57,098 nt of DNA from Candidatus Poribacteria bacterium (GCA_028824125.1 JAPPES010000111.1:1-57098); one strand, 5' to 3'; counted from the first letter of the stretch, positions 8,670 through 17,256 are shown. Numbers and translations are program-made. The notes: a model not told the origin generated them from the letters alone.

Positions 8670-9519
8670 CAAAATGGTCCGAGTAAACTTTCACAAGATC
8701 GCCTTTTCGAAAACCGGGAACAGCAGTGCCACATTCGCTGGCTAAGTGTTCGTAATCAATGCGTTTCAATCGAGCTAAAACAGCAGGTGTGTTTGCTTTT
8801 AACAGGATCCACTGTTTGTTTCGTTCACACAACTTTTCGTCTGTTTCTTTGCGGGAATAATCTTGCCATCCTTGACACGGCACGGCAAAATCAAAACTGT
8901 TCTGAAAGACTTTTAGCGCGGCGGGCGTGTTATTATATTGCCACATCTGAAAATCTGGATGGCGTATCGGTAAAGGTTTATATTCTCGCATATCTTGATG
9001 CGTACTTGGCAAACGCGTCCATATCTGAAATTCCGTATTAACCGAAAATGGTTTACCAGAATCCATGTGAAAAGCATCTCTTGGCAATGCTAATTTGCGA
9101 ATAAATCGCATGCTTGTTTCAAGCTGCTTATGGACAATATATTTCCTGAAATTAACGGGGACAATATAAGCCACAATATCTGCTAAAGCGGCAGCGTGGT
9201 TAAAGAAGGCTATTGCCAATTTTCCGCGCTTGCCAAATGGAGGATTGCCAATGATAGCAGTATCTTTAGGAGCATAAGGTAGACTGGTAACCGTAAAGAA
9301 ATCTTGCGTTATAATATTTTCGCATTTAGGGAGAATGTCTATGCCCAGCCTACGGTGTGGTGGCAAGCAATTGTAAAATGCACCCGTACCAGCGGAAGGT
9401 TCCACAAAGAACATTTTATCTACTGTTCGGTTGACAGACGAAAGCGTTTGTAAGAAATATTCCCAACACGAGGCTGCTACTTCTTGCTTGGTGTAAAATG
9501 GATTTAATGATGTCCCCAT
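8662..9519 (-). CDS. SAM-dependent N6-adenine-type methyltransferase-like protein
   Basis: This 285-residue protein has the layout of an N6-adenine or N6-type methyltransferase. Motif I (SAM binding) is FVEPSAGTGAFYNCLP at about residues 38-53, and the catalytic tetrad NPPF lies in IIGNPPFGKRGKLA at about 91-104. No restriction endonuclease or specificity subunit lies near it, so it is an orphan. It leads an operon with a flippase and an amidohydrolase, which says little about its substrate; DNA, RNA or protein targets are all possible. The ATG is preceded by AAGGA at 8 bases. Confidence 0.8.
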   Translation of the reverse strand: MGTSLNPFYTKQEVAASCWEYFLQTLSSVNRTVDKMFFVEPSAGTGAFYNCLPPHRRLGIDILPKCENIITQDFFTVTSLPYAPKDTAIIGNPPFGKRGKLAIAFFNHAAALADIVAYIVPVNFRKYIVHKQLETSMRFIRKLALPRDAFHMDSGKPFSVNTEFQIWTRLPSTHQDMREYKPLPIRHPDFQMWQYNNTPAALKVFQNSFDFAVPCQGWQDYSRKETDEKLCERNKQWILLKANTPAVLARLKRIDYEHLASECGTAVPGFRKGDLVKVYSDHFDV

Positions 9520-9609
9520 AAATCAATTCCTTAATGAATTGATTTATGATACCTATTTATGAACTAATTGTCAAGTAATACCAAATTAACGCGATTCGTC
9601 TCGGTAGGC

Positions 9610-9670
9610 GGGGAATGCCTAAAGACAAATGCGCCAAATCAACGGTATGAATACCATTTAGGCATTCCCC
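9610..9670. repeat. Inverted repeat pair with shared 33-bp repeat
   Basis: GGGGAATGCCTAAA at 9610-9623 is inverted at 9657-9670. The stretch 9637-9670, beginning AATCAACGGTATGAATACC and ending GGCATTCCCC, recurs with one change at 43515-43548. It lies between the methyltransferase promoter region and the 3' end of the pectate-lyase-like gene. Confidence 0.75.
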
Positions 9671-9726
9671 GTATGGTATTCGCCATGATTCCCCGCCTTG
9701 CCAGCCAGAGCGTGGCGGGATTGCTA

Positions 9727-9766
9727 TTCATTGAAATGTGAACATATTTTCGGATTTTACTATAAT
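9727..9766 (+). repeat. Promoter-like repeat, copy 1
   Basis: These 40 bases (starting TTCATTGAAATGTGAACATA, ending TTTTACTATAAT) are identical to 17245-17285 except for one T. In the other copy the sequence forms a plausible TGAACA/TATAAT promoter before the TolC-type gene. Here it points into the 3' end of a gene on the opposite strand and would give antisense transcription if active. Confidence 0.75.
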
Positions 9767-9772
9767 ATGGAA

Positions 9773-11248
9773 TTACTTCAACGTGTTCACGTTGTTTTCG
9801 GGTTTGGTATAATCTACAAACTCCGTAGGATCAGTTCCGTTAAGATATTCCTCAATATTAGTGTATCCATCGTTGTCCTTGTCCTGTGATGTATTGGAAG
9901 CATCACGCGGATCAAAACCGTACTGTTTTTCCCATACGTCAGGCATGCCGTCACTGTCGCTGTCAAGCGGCGCAGGCAGACTTTTGAGTTCTGGCCACCC
10001 ACCGACATCTTTCTGTGAGTCAATAATACCGCATTTTTTCGATATATCAGGCACGGGCCACCTATTTTTGTATGTTTCCCCTTCATAAGTTGCATAGCCA
10101 TTACGGGTTTCGTCAATAATGCGCCTGTCTATGGCATCGCGTTTGGGCAATGAAGCACCTACACGCTCAAGAACAGCATGGTATGCTTCTTCAGCGGTTT
10201 GCTGATTGATAGGGACAGCGTCAAAAGGTTTGTCAAGTTTTAATTTGGGAATATGTGAATTACCACCCGCAGGCTGCACCCCACCGTCCCAGTTGTTAGC
10301 AGTAACTGTAGGATTGCCATGGACAACATTATCAGCAACGAACCATTTGCCAAAATTGTCGTCTGAATCTTCCGAGAATGGATTAACAATGCGGTAAGAC
10401 CACTTACCAGGGCGAGTCGCGGGACCCGGCTTGTAGTAGTTTGCCACCATGTTGATAACGGTAAAGTTAAACCTCTCATCGTCTGCGTGTTGCTTCCCAC
10501 CACCGTAGGCACTGTTGTAACCCCAATTGTATATCACATTATTTCTGAAATCGTTATATCCGCAACCTCGAGCAAAAGCGGGATTGCGACTGCTGTGGTG
10601 CGCAAACAGGTTATGATGATACGTGCTACGGTTTGACCCCCATATTCCACCAAACCCATGCGCACCTTTGGCATGCCCAGAAAAGCGTAAACTTTCTGAT
10701 ATCAGACACCATTGAATTGTTACATTTTCGCAATAGTAGATAGATACTGTCTCATCGATACTCCAGCTTGCAGAAACATGGTCAAGGATAATGTTTTTGC
10801 GCCGATCACTCGATATAGAATCTGAATCATCATCCGTTTCATCTCCCAGTCTCACTCTTATATACCTGACAATAACTTCGTTGGTATTAATTAAAAGTGG
10901 ATATCTCCTAATGCAGATACCTTCTCCCGGAGCCGTTTGCCCTGCGATGGTGATATAGGGATGGGCGATTCTCAATTTACTTTCAAGTGTGATAGTACCC
11001 GAAACTGTGAACACGACTATCCGCGGTCCTTCAGTTTCCACTGCTTCTCGCAAGCTGCCTGGGCCGGAGTCGTTCAAATTCGTGACCAAGATCACTTTTC
11101 CACCTCTGCCGCCGCGAGTGATTGCGCCGTAACCCTCCGCACCGGGAAATGCGGGGATAGAGAGTGTATCTGCTGCGAATGCATGCGGAATTAGCGCGAG
11201 CATACTGGTACATACAAGAAGTAGGCATTTTTTGATGTTGTATTTCAA
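9773..11248 (-). CDS. Secreted pectate-lyase-like beta-helix protein with calcium-repeat tail
   Basis: This is a 491-residue exported polysaccharide lyase-like protein. A signal peptide (LLLVCTSMLALIPHAFA) is followed by the start AFPGAEGYGAITRGGRGGKV and NDSGPGSLREAV, typical of the pectate lyase family with a right-handed parallel beta-helix. Further parts are ITIAGQTAPGEGICIRRYP, NIILDHVSASWSIDE and SRNPAFARGCGYNDFRNNV. The C-terminus (about 420-480) carries thrombospondin type-3-like calcium repeats: DSDSDGMPDVWEKQYGFDP and SQDKDNDGYTNIEEYLNGTDP. The start is a TTG at 11248 with a weak ribosome site. Pectate or another acidic polysaccharide is the expected substrate. Confidence 0.88.
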   Translation of the reverse strand: MKYNIKKCLLLVCTSMLALIPHAFAADTLSIPAFPGAEGYGAITRGGRGGKVILVTNLNDSGPGSLREAVETEGPRIVVFTVSGTITLESKLRIAHPYITIAGQTAPGEGICIRRYPLLINTNEVIVRYIRVRLGDETDDDSDSISSDRRKNIILDHVSASWSIDETVSIYYCENVTIQWCLISESLRFSGHAKGAHGFGGIWGSNRSTYHHNLFAHHSSRNPAFARGCGYNDFRNNVIYNWGYNSAYGGGKQHADDERFNFTVINMVANYYKPGPATRPGKWSYRIVNPFSEDSDDNFGKWFVADNVVHGNPTVTANNWDGGVQPAGGNSHIPKLKLDKPFDAVPINQQTAEEAYHAVLERVGASLPKRDAIDRRIIDETRNGYATYEGETYKNRWPVPDISKKCGIIDSQKDVGGWPELKSLPAPLDSDSDGMPDVWEKQYGFDPRDASNTSQDKDNDGYTNIEEYLNGTDPTEFVDYTKPENNVNTLK

Positions 11249-11307
11249 TATAATTTTTCTTTCAGTTTTAGCGCGCGGTTCTTACATCGCCGCGCAGGAC
11301 ATGGATT

Positions 11308-11420
11308 TCAGCATTTCCACTCAATATGCAGATATTGAGTTTCTTTTCCTAAAAATACAACTTGATTTGCAAAATCATCACGAATCAGTAAGTCAGAAAT
11401 TTTAACGACTATTCGGTTAG
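11308..11420 (-). pseudogene. Decayed coding repeat, copy A
   Basis: One of three imperfect direct repeats of about 100 bp (also at 11723 and 12220). The minus strand reads NRIVVKISDLLIRDDFANQV, then QYLHIEWKC and a stop at 11308. No start codon is found in frame; a stop precedes it near 11445. The conserved frame suggests the 3' end of a duplicated gene that I do not recognise. Confidence 0.5.
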
Positions 11421-11444
11421 CGTGTTTATTTAGTCCGGTTATTC

Positions 11445-11726
11445 CTATTCATGTAGCATTTGGACAAAAGCATCAAGACTTTGTACCTTCGCAGCAGCGA
11501 GATGCAGCTCTTCAAGTCGTTGCAAATCGGTAATGTTTTGAAGTGATGGCGTTAGGGCACTCACTGCCTCTGCATGGAATTCCGACTTCAATAATGTCAA
11601 GATGTGTTTGATGGTAGTTTCTCTGGTAATTTTTTCCACTTGGTATTGATAAGTCTTAGATTCTCGCATAAGTTTCTCAGGTAAAATCGTTAAAGAAATC
11701 GGACTAATTGATATTAGCGTTTTCAC
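11445..11726 (-). CDS. Small protein, possibly the C-terminal remnant of an Rpn-type protein
   Basis: This 93-residue reading frame starts at a GTG with no clear ribosome site. It reads LPEKLMRESKTYQYQVEKIT early and closes with DLQRLEELHLAAAKVQSLDA. This layout resembles the helical C-terminal tails of Rpn-type (PD-(D/E)XK) nuclease proteins common in this kind of genome. The catalytic N-terminal domain is missing, so the frame is best seen as a 3' fragment. It lies between repeat copies A and B. An independent small protein cannot be excluded. Confidence 0.4.
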   Translation of the reverse strand: MKTLISISPISLTILPEKLMRESKTYQYQVEKITRETTIKHILTLLKSEFHAEAVSALTPSLQNITDLQRLEELHLAAAKVQSLDAFVQMLHE

Positions 11727-11825
11727 TCAATATGCATATCTTGGTTTTCTTGGACCAAAGATACAACATAATTTGTAAATCACCACAAACCAGCAAGTCA
11801 GAAATTTTAACGACTATTCGGTTAG
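11723..11825 (-). pseudogene. Decayed coding repeat, copy B (frameshifted)
   Basis: The minus strand reads NRIVVKISDLLVCGD, then loses one base relative to copy C (GATTTACAAATTATG against GATTTTGCAAATTATG). After restoring it, the frame continues TNYVVSLVQENQDMHIE to a stop at 11723-11725. The frameshift marks this copy as non-functional. Confidence 0.5.
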
Positions 11826-11855
11826 CACGGTTTTCATGATTAACACTTGTATCAG

Positions 11856-12215
11856 CTAAGGATTCAGTGCAACAAGACAAGCACTCAGCATATCTTCCAC
11901 TTCTTGACGCGTATCGTCACGCAATGGACCCGCGAGTGCTGCGCGGTAAAGGTTCACGGCTTTACTCGGATCACCTGCCTTTTCATAACACGAAGCCGCA
12001 CTAATTCTATGGACTGCTCCCTCTAATTCACGACCTAATGCATCAAGTATCGGTGCGATATGCTCTTCATAGTTTGCAGCAGATAACCAAAGCGGTTGTG
12101 CTGTTTCTGTCATGCCGACTTCCCATAGTGCCTGCGCTTTGGAAAGAATCTCTGACTTTTGGTTCATAGCCTCTTTAAGTTTCTTTGAGTAAGGTTTAGT
12201 TTTTGGGGCAGCCAT
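11856..12215 (-). CDS. Small helical protein, TPR-like
   Basis: A protein of 119 residues if started at the ATG at 12215 (an upstream TTG at 12227 would add four residues). It begins MAAPKTKPYSKKLKEAMNQ and contains ALWEVGMTETAQPLWLSAAN and AASCYEKAGDPSKAVNLYRA, the second being a clear tetratricopeptide-type helix pair with the A-x-x-Y-E-K-A-G-D pattern. No signal peptide is seen. It starts 4 bases after the stop of repeat copy C, as if the two were once a translationally coupled pair. The function is unknown. Confidence 0.6.
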   Translation of the reverse strand: MAAPKTKPYSKKLKEAMNQKSEILSKAQALWEVGMTETAQPLWLSAANYEEHIAPILDALGRELEGAVHRISAASCYEKAGDPSKAVNLYRAALAGPLRDDTRQEVEDMLSACLVALNP

Positions 12216-12219
12216 GTGT

Positions 12220-12350
12220 TTACTCAATGTGCATATATTGGGTTTCTTTTACCAAAGATATAACATAATTTGCAAAATCATCACAAACCAGCAAATCAGA
12301 AATCTTAACGGCTATTCGGTTAAAGTCTACATCCTGGTTAATATGACTGA
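12220..12350 (-). pseudogene. Decayed coding repeat, copy C
   Basis: The best preserved of the three copies. The minus strand reads DVDFNRIAVKISDLLVCDDF, then ANYVISLVKETQYMHIE and a TAA at 12220-12222. The frame is open back to a TGA with no start codon. A second frame upstream (about 12340-12450) reads EKTLEIAAGYATEDLGISSV and stops at a TAG, so the gene may be broken by a frameshift near 12340. The rest of 12350-12571 shows nothing else I can support. Confidence 0.5.
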
Positions 12351-12571
12351 TGAAATCCCAAGATCTTCGGTGGCATATCCTGCTGCAATTTCAAGGGTCT
12401 TCTCTGAACCATACTTTTTTACCTATCCTAATAAATGTGGATCTGAGATTCCTAATATCACTATACCAGAAAAATGACTAAATCTCAAGTTGAAATATTC
12501 ACAATTTAAGTTCTGATATTTAACACGCGTTATTAGTAAACACCCTCAATAAAAATTCTATGCTGCACCAG

Positions 12572-13531
12572 TTAACGCCTCATTAATTGGGAATTTTTGA
12601 GATATTTATAGAGTTCACTATCAGTCGTCAAAATCAGTTTAGTACTTTCGTTAGTTGATTTACGATAGGTCTCTAAGGTCTGGAGAAAAGCGAAAAACTC
12701 AGGGTCTTTACCGTGCGCATCAGCATAAATCTGGATAGCCTGCGCATCAGCAGCACCTTTAATCTGTTCCGCTTCCTTATATGCCTCTGATTGAATGCGT
12801 TCCAATTCCTTCTGTTTCTGTCCCATGATGTTCGCCGCCTCACCTGCACCCTCCGATTTGTATTTCTCAGAGATACGTTGACGTTCAGAAATCATTTGGT
12901 CAAAAACTTTCTGTCGGACTTCGTCTACATAGTTGATCCGTTTTATACGTACATCAACAAGTTCTATACCGAATCGTAGTACGGTCTCACGTGCTTTTTC
13001 AAGGATCTTTTGTGTAATTTCCTCTCTGCCAATCTGTATCTCTTCTAACTGTTCTTTGGTTTGACCTTCCTCTTCTCCAAGCGTTTCCGCATCAAGTTCT
13101 AACACTCTGTTTGAATTTCGCACAACTTCAATTAACATATGTGCTGTTACTAAATCTCGTGCGGCGGAATCGATAATGTCATCAAGGCGTGATTGTGCAA
13201 GTACTTCTGTTCCGAGTGCTTGATAGAAAATGAGAGCATCTTTTATCTGCCATCGCGCTGTAGTATCAAGCCAGATGAATCTCTTGTCTTTGGTTGGTAT
13301 TTGATTGGGGGAGCCGTCCCATTCCATGATGCGTTTTTCAAAGCGATGTACCTGTTGAATGAATGGTGTTTTTATCTGTAAACCCGCATCCACAATAGGT
13401 TCACCCACGGGGCGACCAAATTCAGTAATAACAACTTGTTCACCTTCTTGGATGATGTAAAATGCTCCGGAAGCAAATATAACGATCAGAATGGCAACGA
13501 TAATCAACGGTATCAGTATTTTGAATTTCAT
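12572..13531 (-). CDS. hflC: HflC, band 7/SPFH membrane protease modulator
   Basis: HflC forms with HflK a membrane complex that surrounds and modulates the FtsH protease. The 319-residue protein has one N-terminal membrane segment (ILIPLIIVAILIVIFASGAF), the SPFH start YIIQEGEQVVITEFGRPVGE, and a long charged coiled-coil region (EQLEEIQIGREEITQKILEK, KQKELERIQSEAYKEAEQI). It ends TYRKSTNESTKLILTTDSEL, typical of HflC. The start at 13531 is chosen because AGGAG precedes that ATG by 7 bases; a longer reading to 13567 lacks such a site. It follows hflK by 41 bases. Confidence 0.94.
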   Translation of the reverse strand: MKFKILIPLIIVAILIVIFASGAFYIIQEGEQVVITEFGRPVGEPIVDAGLQIKTPFIQQVHRFEKRIMEWDGSPNQIPTKDKRFIWLDTTARWQIKDALIFYQALGTEVLAQSRLDDIIDSAARDLVTAHMLIEVVRNSNRVLELDAETLGEEEGQTKEQLEEIQIGREEITQKILEKARETVLRFGIELVDVRIKRINYVDEVRQKVFDQMISERQRISEKYKSEGAGEAANIMGQKQKELERIQSEAYKEAEQIKGAADAQAIQIYADAHGKDPEFFAFLQTLETYRKSTNESTKLILTTDSELYKYLKNSQLMRR

Positions 13532-13572
13532 TCGTAATCTCCTTTTGTATTGATATAGTAATCTCATGTAAA

Positions 13573-14520
13573 TTATTCTTTCAGCTGCAGGATCGGTATT
13601 GGTGTGTTTGCTTTATCGTCAATGATATAAATCTCTTTAACTTTTGGCAAAACTTCCTGCATCGCTTCCAGATAGAGTCGTTGGCGTGTGACCTCTTTCG
13701 CTTTTTGGTACTCTGCGCGGATTGCATTGAATTTATCCGCGTCACCTTGTGCTTGGTTAACTCGCTTCAGGGCGTAACCTTCAGCTTCTGAAATCTGTTG
13801 TTGCGCTAAACCTTTGGATTTCGGGACAGATTGGTTGTAATCCCGCCAGGCTTCGTTAATGAGACGTTCTTTTTCCTGCTTTGCCTCGTTAACCGCGTTA
13901 AATGCGGATTTCACCTTTTCTGGTGGATTTACATCCTGCAAGGTCACAGTTGTTACATCCAATCCCGTTTCATATAAATCCAGCAATATCTGCAGATGTT
14001 GTTCAACCTTTCCTGCAATTTCTATACGTCCGATGGTCAGAACTTCTGTAACAGTGTGATCGCCGATTACCCAGCTCATCACAGATTCTGATAAGTCACG
14101 CAAAGTACGTTGAGGATTTCGGACAGAAAACAGAAACTTTTGAGGGTCTTTTATTTTATACTGTACAACCCATTCAACATCAGCGATGCTCAGGTCACCT
14201 GTTAACAATAAAGATTCTTCGGAATAATCTCGTGTATCATATTGGGTCCGCACACCTGCTTTGAGTGTTCGAAATCCAAATTCTTCTTTAAATACTTTTC
14301 GGACTGGGATACTTATGGCTTTTTCAATGCCATAAGGTAACTTAAAGTGGAGTCCGGGTTCGGTCTGTCGAACAGATTTTCCGAACATCAAGACAACAGC
14401 GATTTCGTCTGCTTCAACAGTGTAAAAACTGGTTGCTAAACTCGCCAAAACAGCCACGCCAATAATCACAAACAAAATTCGTTTAGGGGTGATAAGATGT
14501 AAGTATTGGGAAAGTTCCAT
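13573..14520 (-). CDS. hflK: HflK, band 7/SPFH membrane protease modulator
   Basis: HflK is the partner of HflC in the FtsH-modulating complex, with its bulk in the periplasm. The 315-residue protein lacks the glycine-rich N-terminal stretch of the E. coli protein and starts almost directly with the membrane segment ILFVIIGVAVLASLATSFYT. The SPFH domain follows (EADEIAVVLMFGKSVRQTEP, GLHFKLPYGIEKA). The HflK hallmark TVTLQDVNPPEKVKSAFNAV is present, then a coiled coil. AAAAAAGGAG lies before the ATG. The order hflK-hflC is the usual one; hflX or hfq are not adjacent. Confidence 0.94.
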   Translation of the reverse strand: MELSQYLHLITPKRILFVIIGVAVLASLATSFYTVEADEIAVVLMFGKSVRQTEPGLHFKLPYGIEKAISIPVRKVFKEEFGFRTLKAGVRTQYDTRDYSEESLLLTGDLSIADVEWVVQYKIKDPQKFLFSVRNPQRTLRDLSESVMSWVIGDHTVTEVLTIGRIEIAGKVEQHLQILLDLYETGLDVTTVTLQDVNPPEKVKSAFNAVNEAKQEKERLINEAWRDYNQSVPKSKGLAQQQISEAEGYALKRVNQAQGDADKFNAIRAEYQKAKEVTRQRLYLEAMQEVLPKVKEIYIIDDKANTPIPILQLKE

Positions 14521-14710
14521 GTTATTTCTCCTTTTTTAATTCTAACGATGCCTTTTATATAGCATGAGAGTCCATCCTAATTACAGGTTTGAATACTTAT
14601 GAGGACATCTCAGGCTAATTCAGCTTATCAAATCTACAGACTTTTTTCAACTATTTCTGTTTTCACAGTTTCGCAGTTTGCAAAAGTGTATCGTGGATAC
14701 CTTAGTGTTT

Positions 14711-15442
14711 TTATGCCATTCGGATGCCTCCATTCACATCAAGTGTGGCACCAGTGACGTACTGCCCCTCTTCCGAGGCGAGGAAGAGGATAACATTTGC
14801 AACCTCTGTGGGATCTGCTACGCGGCCAAGTGGAATTTGGTCAGTCATATCTGGGTGGTTTTTTGCCATCTCCGTTGCTGCTATGCCCGGTGCGATAGAG
14901 TTAACCGTAATTCCATACTCGCCTAAAACCCTTGCGAACGATTTTGTCAGGCACATCACACCTGCTTTTGAAGCAGAATAAGGCGCTGATGCTACTAAAC
15001 CTCCCACCTGTCCTGCTAACGAACCGAGATTGATGATACGGCCAAACTTTTGTGTTTTCATTGTCTCCATAACCGCCTGTGAACAGAGAAAAGGACCTTT
15101 GAGATTGACAGCCATCATCTTATCCCACTCCGCTTCGGTGCAAGCGTCTATACGGGTATAACTGAAAATGCCCGCGTTGTTCACTAAAATATCAATTCGT
15201 CCAAATTCTTCAAGTGTCTTATTCACCATCGCACGCACGGATTCACCTACAGCAACATTCGTTTCAATCACAACGCATCGCCTATCAAGTGCCACTATCT
15301 CTTTTGAAACTGCCTCAGCATTCGCCATGTTTACTTCGGGGATAACAATATCTGCCCCTTCTTGTGCAAACGCGAGGCAGGTTGCTTTTCCAATGCCTCC
15401 ACCACCACCTGTAACAATTGCAACGCGCCCATCCAACCGCAT
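14711..15442 (-). CDS. Short-chain dehydrogenase/reductase (FabG-like)
   Basis: This 243-residue classical SDR is an NAD(P)-dependent oxidoreductase. The dinucleotide-binding motif is TGGGGGIG near residue 11, NNAG lies at about 88, and the catalytic set is Ser in NLGSLAG with YSASK at about 150. The C-terminus GQYVTGATLDVNGGIRMA is typical of FabG-type reductases. There are no fatty-acid synthesis genes nearby, so a role in sugar or general metabolism is as likely as 3-oxoacyl-ACP reduction. AGGAG lies just before the ATG. It is transcribed towards hflK but 190 bases away. Confidence 0.9.
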   Translation of the reverse strand: MRLDGRVAIVTGGGGGIGKATCLAFAQEGADIVIPEVNMANAEAVSKEIVALDRRCVVIETNVAVGESVRAMVNKTLEEFGRIDILVNNAGIFSYTRIDACTEAEWDKMMAVNLKGPFLCSQAVMETMKTQKFGRIINLGSLAGQVGGLVASAPYSASKAGVMCLTKSFARVLGEYGITVNSIAPGIAATEMAKNHPDMTDQIPLGRVADPTEVANVILFLASEEGQYVTGATLDVNGGIRMA

Positions 15443-15499
15443 TTTGCTTCTCCTTTGCCGGTTTTTATGCTTTTGAGTGCAAATCCTATTGAATACATT

Positions 15500-15662
15500 G
15501 GGTGTGTAAATATTTTGGCATTAACTATGTCATCTTTCTTGTTGGAGGGCTTTGTCCGCCCGATTTATCCAAATCAACGCCGAATACGCTTTTGGTATTC
15601 GGCGGGGTTGAAAACCCTTCCAACAAGGGTAAAAAGTATTTTGGTCAAAACTTTACATACCC
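15500..15662. mobile_element. 163-bp MITE with 9-bp target duplication
   Basis: The ends GGGTGTGTAAATATTTTGGC and GGTCAAAACTTTACATACCC form an imperfect terminal inverted repeat. The element is flanked on both sides by the direct repeat GAATACATT (15491-15499 and 15663-15671), a convincing target site duplication. Inside, 15578-15604 is a hairpin: CGCCGAATAC, loop GCTTTTG, GTATTCGGCG. The same ends occur at 38687 and at 40019-40310, next to a transposase remnant. The rest of 15443-15762 holds no gene. Confidence 0.85.
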
Positions 15663-15789
15663 GAATACATTTGTCTTACACTCTTTTTCCTTGAAAATCT
15701 ATTATGAATGTTGTAACATGTGAATATTATCACACGTATTCTGCAAAAAGTCAATATACACAGTGAAAAAGGATATGGAATCTTCAATT

Positions 15790-16794
15790 ATGAAAGCAAC
15801 CACATTTTGGAATTTACTAAAGTTTTTTTGGGTGTTCGGTTTTGTTTGTACCCTTGTTTCTACAGCATCAGCACAGAATTATTATCCCGCTAATATAGGT
15901 AACGAATGGGTTTTAGAAAGTACTGACGGTAAGGAGAGACGTACTTATTCACTTGAACAACCCAAAAACGTTGCAGATCAAGAATTTGTTCTTCTGAAAA
16001 TTGAAACACAGAATCTTCGCAACAACAAGGTTGTTGACACAGACAATTACTTTTTGACGGATGAAGATGAAGGGATCAAACTCCATAAGACTGTCCTTGA
16101 ACAAGCACCCTACGGTAATGTGACGGCGGATTTTCCAACACCGGTTATTTTTTTTCCTAAAGTATTAGTGTTAGGAGAAAAATGGGACATAGTTGCAAAT
16201 GCGGAACTTCTTGGTATACCTATAAAGAGTACCACCAATTTAGAGGTTGTTGAATTTGAGGATGTTGTAACACCAGTCGGAACGTTTAAGAACTGTGCTA
16301 AAATTCAGTTAGTATTAAAAACTTCTGCTGCAGGGGGTGTCATAAATATCGATCCAACAACCTCTTATCAGTGGTTAGCACCTGATGTGGGTCCCATTAA
16401 ATTTGAGAATAGTGATGGTCTTGTCTATGAGATCACGAACTTCAAATTATCCGGCCCACCTGTCAGAGAAGCGCAGGGGCCTCCCGTATGGCAACTACCA
16501 TCTCTTGAGTTTCAAGTTACTGGTTCGCGTCTCGGTGGGATACTCAATGCCAAGATACTTGAGAATGTTGAAGATTATGCATCTGAAGTGCACAATTTAG
16601 GAATCGTAGCCGTAACTGGCGGAATTGTGCGGCCTGGAGATGGCACCGGTTTCGTAACGAACGCGCAAAGCAGACAAGACCTATGGGTTGCTGGAATCTT
16701 TGGGAATGCACCTATCATCGGCACAGTAACGCTTTTTGCAGAAAATGATAAAGGTAGAACTACAGTAACTATTAAAGTCACTATTATTCAATGA
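15790..16794 (+). CDS. Secreted protein of unknown function, DUF3108/TapB-like
   Basis: Exported protein of 334 residues (start at ATG 15790; upstream GTG 15763 and ATG 15775 are alternatives). A signal peptide ends TLVSTASAQ. The mature part starts YYPANIGNEWVLESTDG and continues as a beta-rich lipocalin-like region with PVGTFKNCAKIQLVLKTSA and TSYQWLAPDVGPIKFENSDG, a pattern seen in DUF3108/TapB-like proteins. The last 110 residues (from about PPVWQLPSLEFQVTGS) look like an additional Ig-like beta domain. I recognise no catalytic residues. It stands alone between repeat blocks. Confidence 0.65.
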   Translation: MKATTFWNLLKFFWVFGFVCTLVSTASAQNYYPANIGNEWVLESTDGKERRTYSLEQPKNVADQEFVLLKIETQNLRNNKVVDTDNYFLTDEDEGIKLHKTVLEQAPYGNVTADFPTPVIFFPKVLVLGEKWDIVANAELLGIPIKSTTNLEVVEFEDVVTPVGTFKNCAKIQLVLKTSAAGGVINIDPTTSYQWLAPDVGPIKFENSDGLVYEITNFKLSGPPVREAQGPPVWQLPSLEFQVTGSRLGGILNAKILENVEDYASEVHNLGIVAVTGGIVRPGDGTGFVTNAQSRQDLWVAGIFGNAPIIGTVTLFAENDKGRTTVTIKVTIIQ

Positions 16795-16817
16795 CTTTTA
16801 CGGCGTTGTGATTGCTT

Positions 16818-16958
16818 TGTAGCGCAAACTGTATGAAGATTAAGTTTTTAATTCGGTAATTTTCTGTCCAATGCAGGTGTACATCTTTGCTGGCGAGGTT
16901 TCCTAACCTCGCCAAATTACCCAATTTATTTTTTAATCTTCATACAGTTTGTGCTACA
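16818..16958. repeat. MITE-like element with about 40-bp inverted ends
   Basis: Left end TGTAGCGCAAACTGTATGAA continues GATTAAG...TTCGGTAATTT; the right end (about 16915-16958) is its inverted copy, ending AGTTTGTGCTACA. The centre holds the palindrome GCGAGGTTTCCTAACCTCGC at 16893-16912. It shares its ends with 4421-4646. Confidence 0.8.
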
Positions 16959-16992
16959 GCACAGGCGGTAGATGAGGTTTTCCAACCTCACT

Positions 16993-17200
16993 ATAGGCGT
17001 CAATTTAGTGCCTGAATTTCTTGTTGGAGGGCTTGGAAACCCGATTTTCTTCTTGTAGGAGCGAGCTTTGCTCGCGACATCGGACGCAGGGTCGCGAGCA
17101 AAGCTCGCTCCTACAGAATGTCCGAAGTGCCAAATTCCAAACGCGCGTTTGGCAATGAATTCGCGACTACGAACGCTTGTCTTCTTAAATTGACGCCTAT
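16993..17200. repeat. 208-bp inverted-end element, copy 1
   Basis: The element starts ATAGGCGTCAATTTA and ends TTAAATTGACGCCTAT. Inside is a 25-bp inverted pair (17054-17078 and 17091-17115) around a 12-base loop, built from the motif seen at 71-96. It is flanked by direct copies of TGAGGTTTTCCAACCTC on both sides. A 209-bp relative lies at 43406-43614. The interval 16795-17315 has no gene. Confidence 0.8.
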
Positions 17201-17256
17201 GGTGAGGTTTTCCAACCTCGCCAGCGCAAGTGTGTTGATTGTTGTTCATTGAAATG

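Noticed and set aside
8662..9519. Restriction-modification system
   Set aside because: No endonuclease or specificity gene in either flank; the neighbours are a flippase and an amidohydrolase.
15362..15723. Open frames of 73-110 codons before the 15790 gene
   Set aside because: They cross the MITE and its target duplications; parts are the antisense of the SDR gene.
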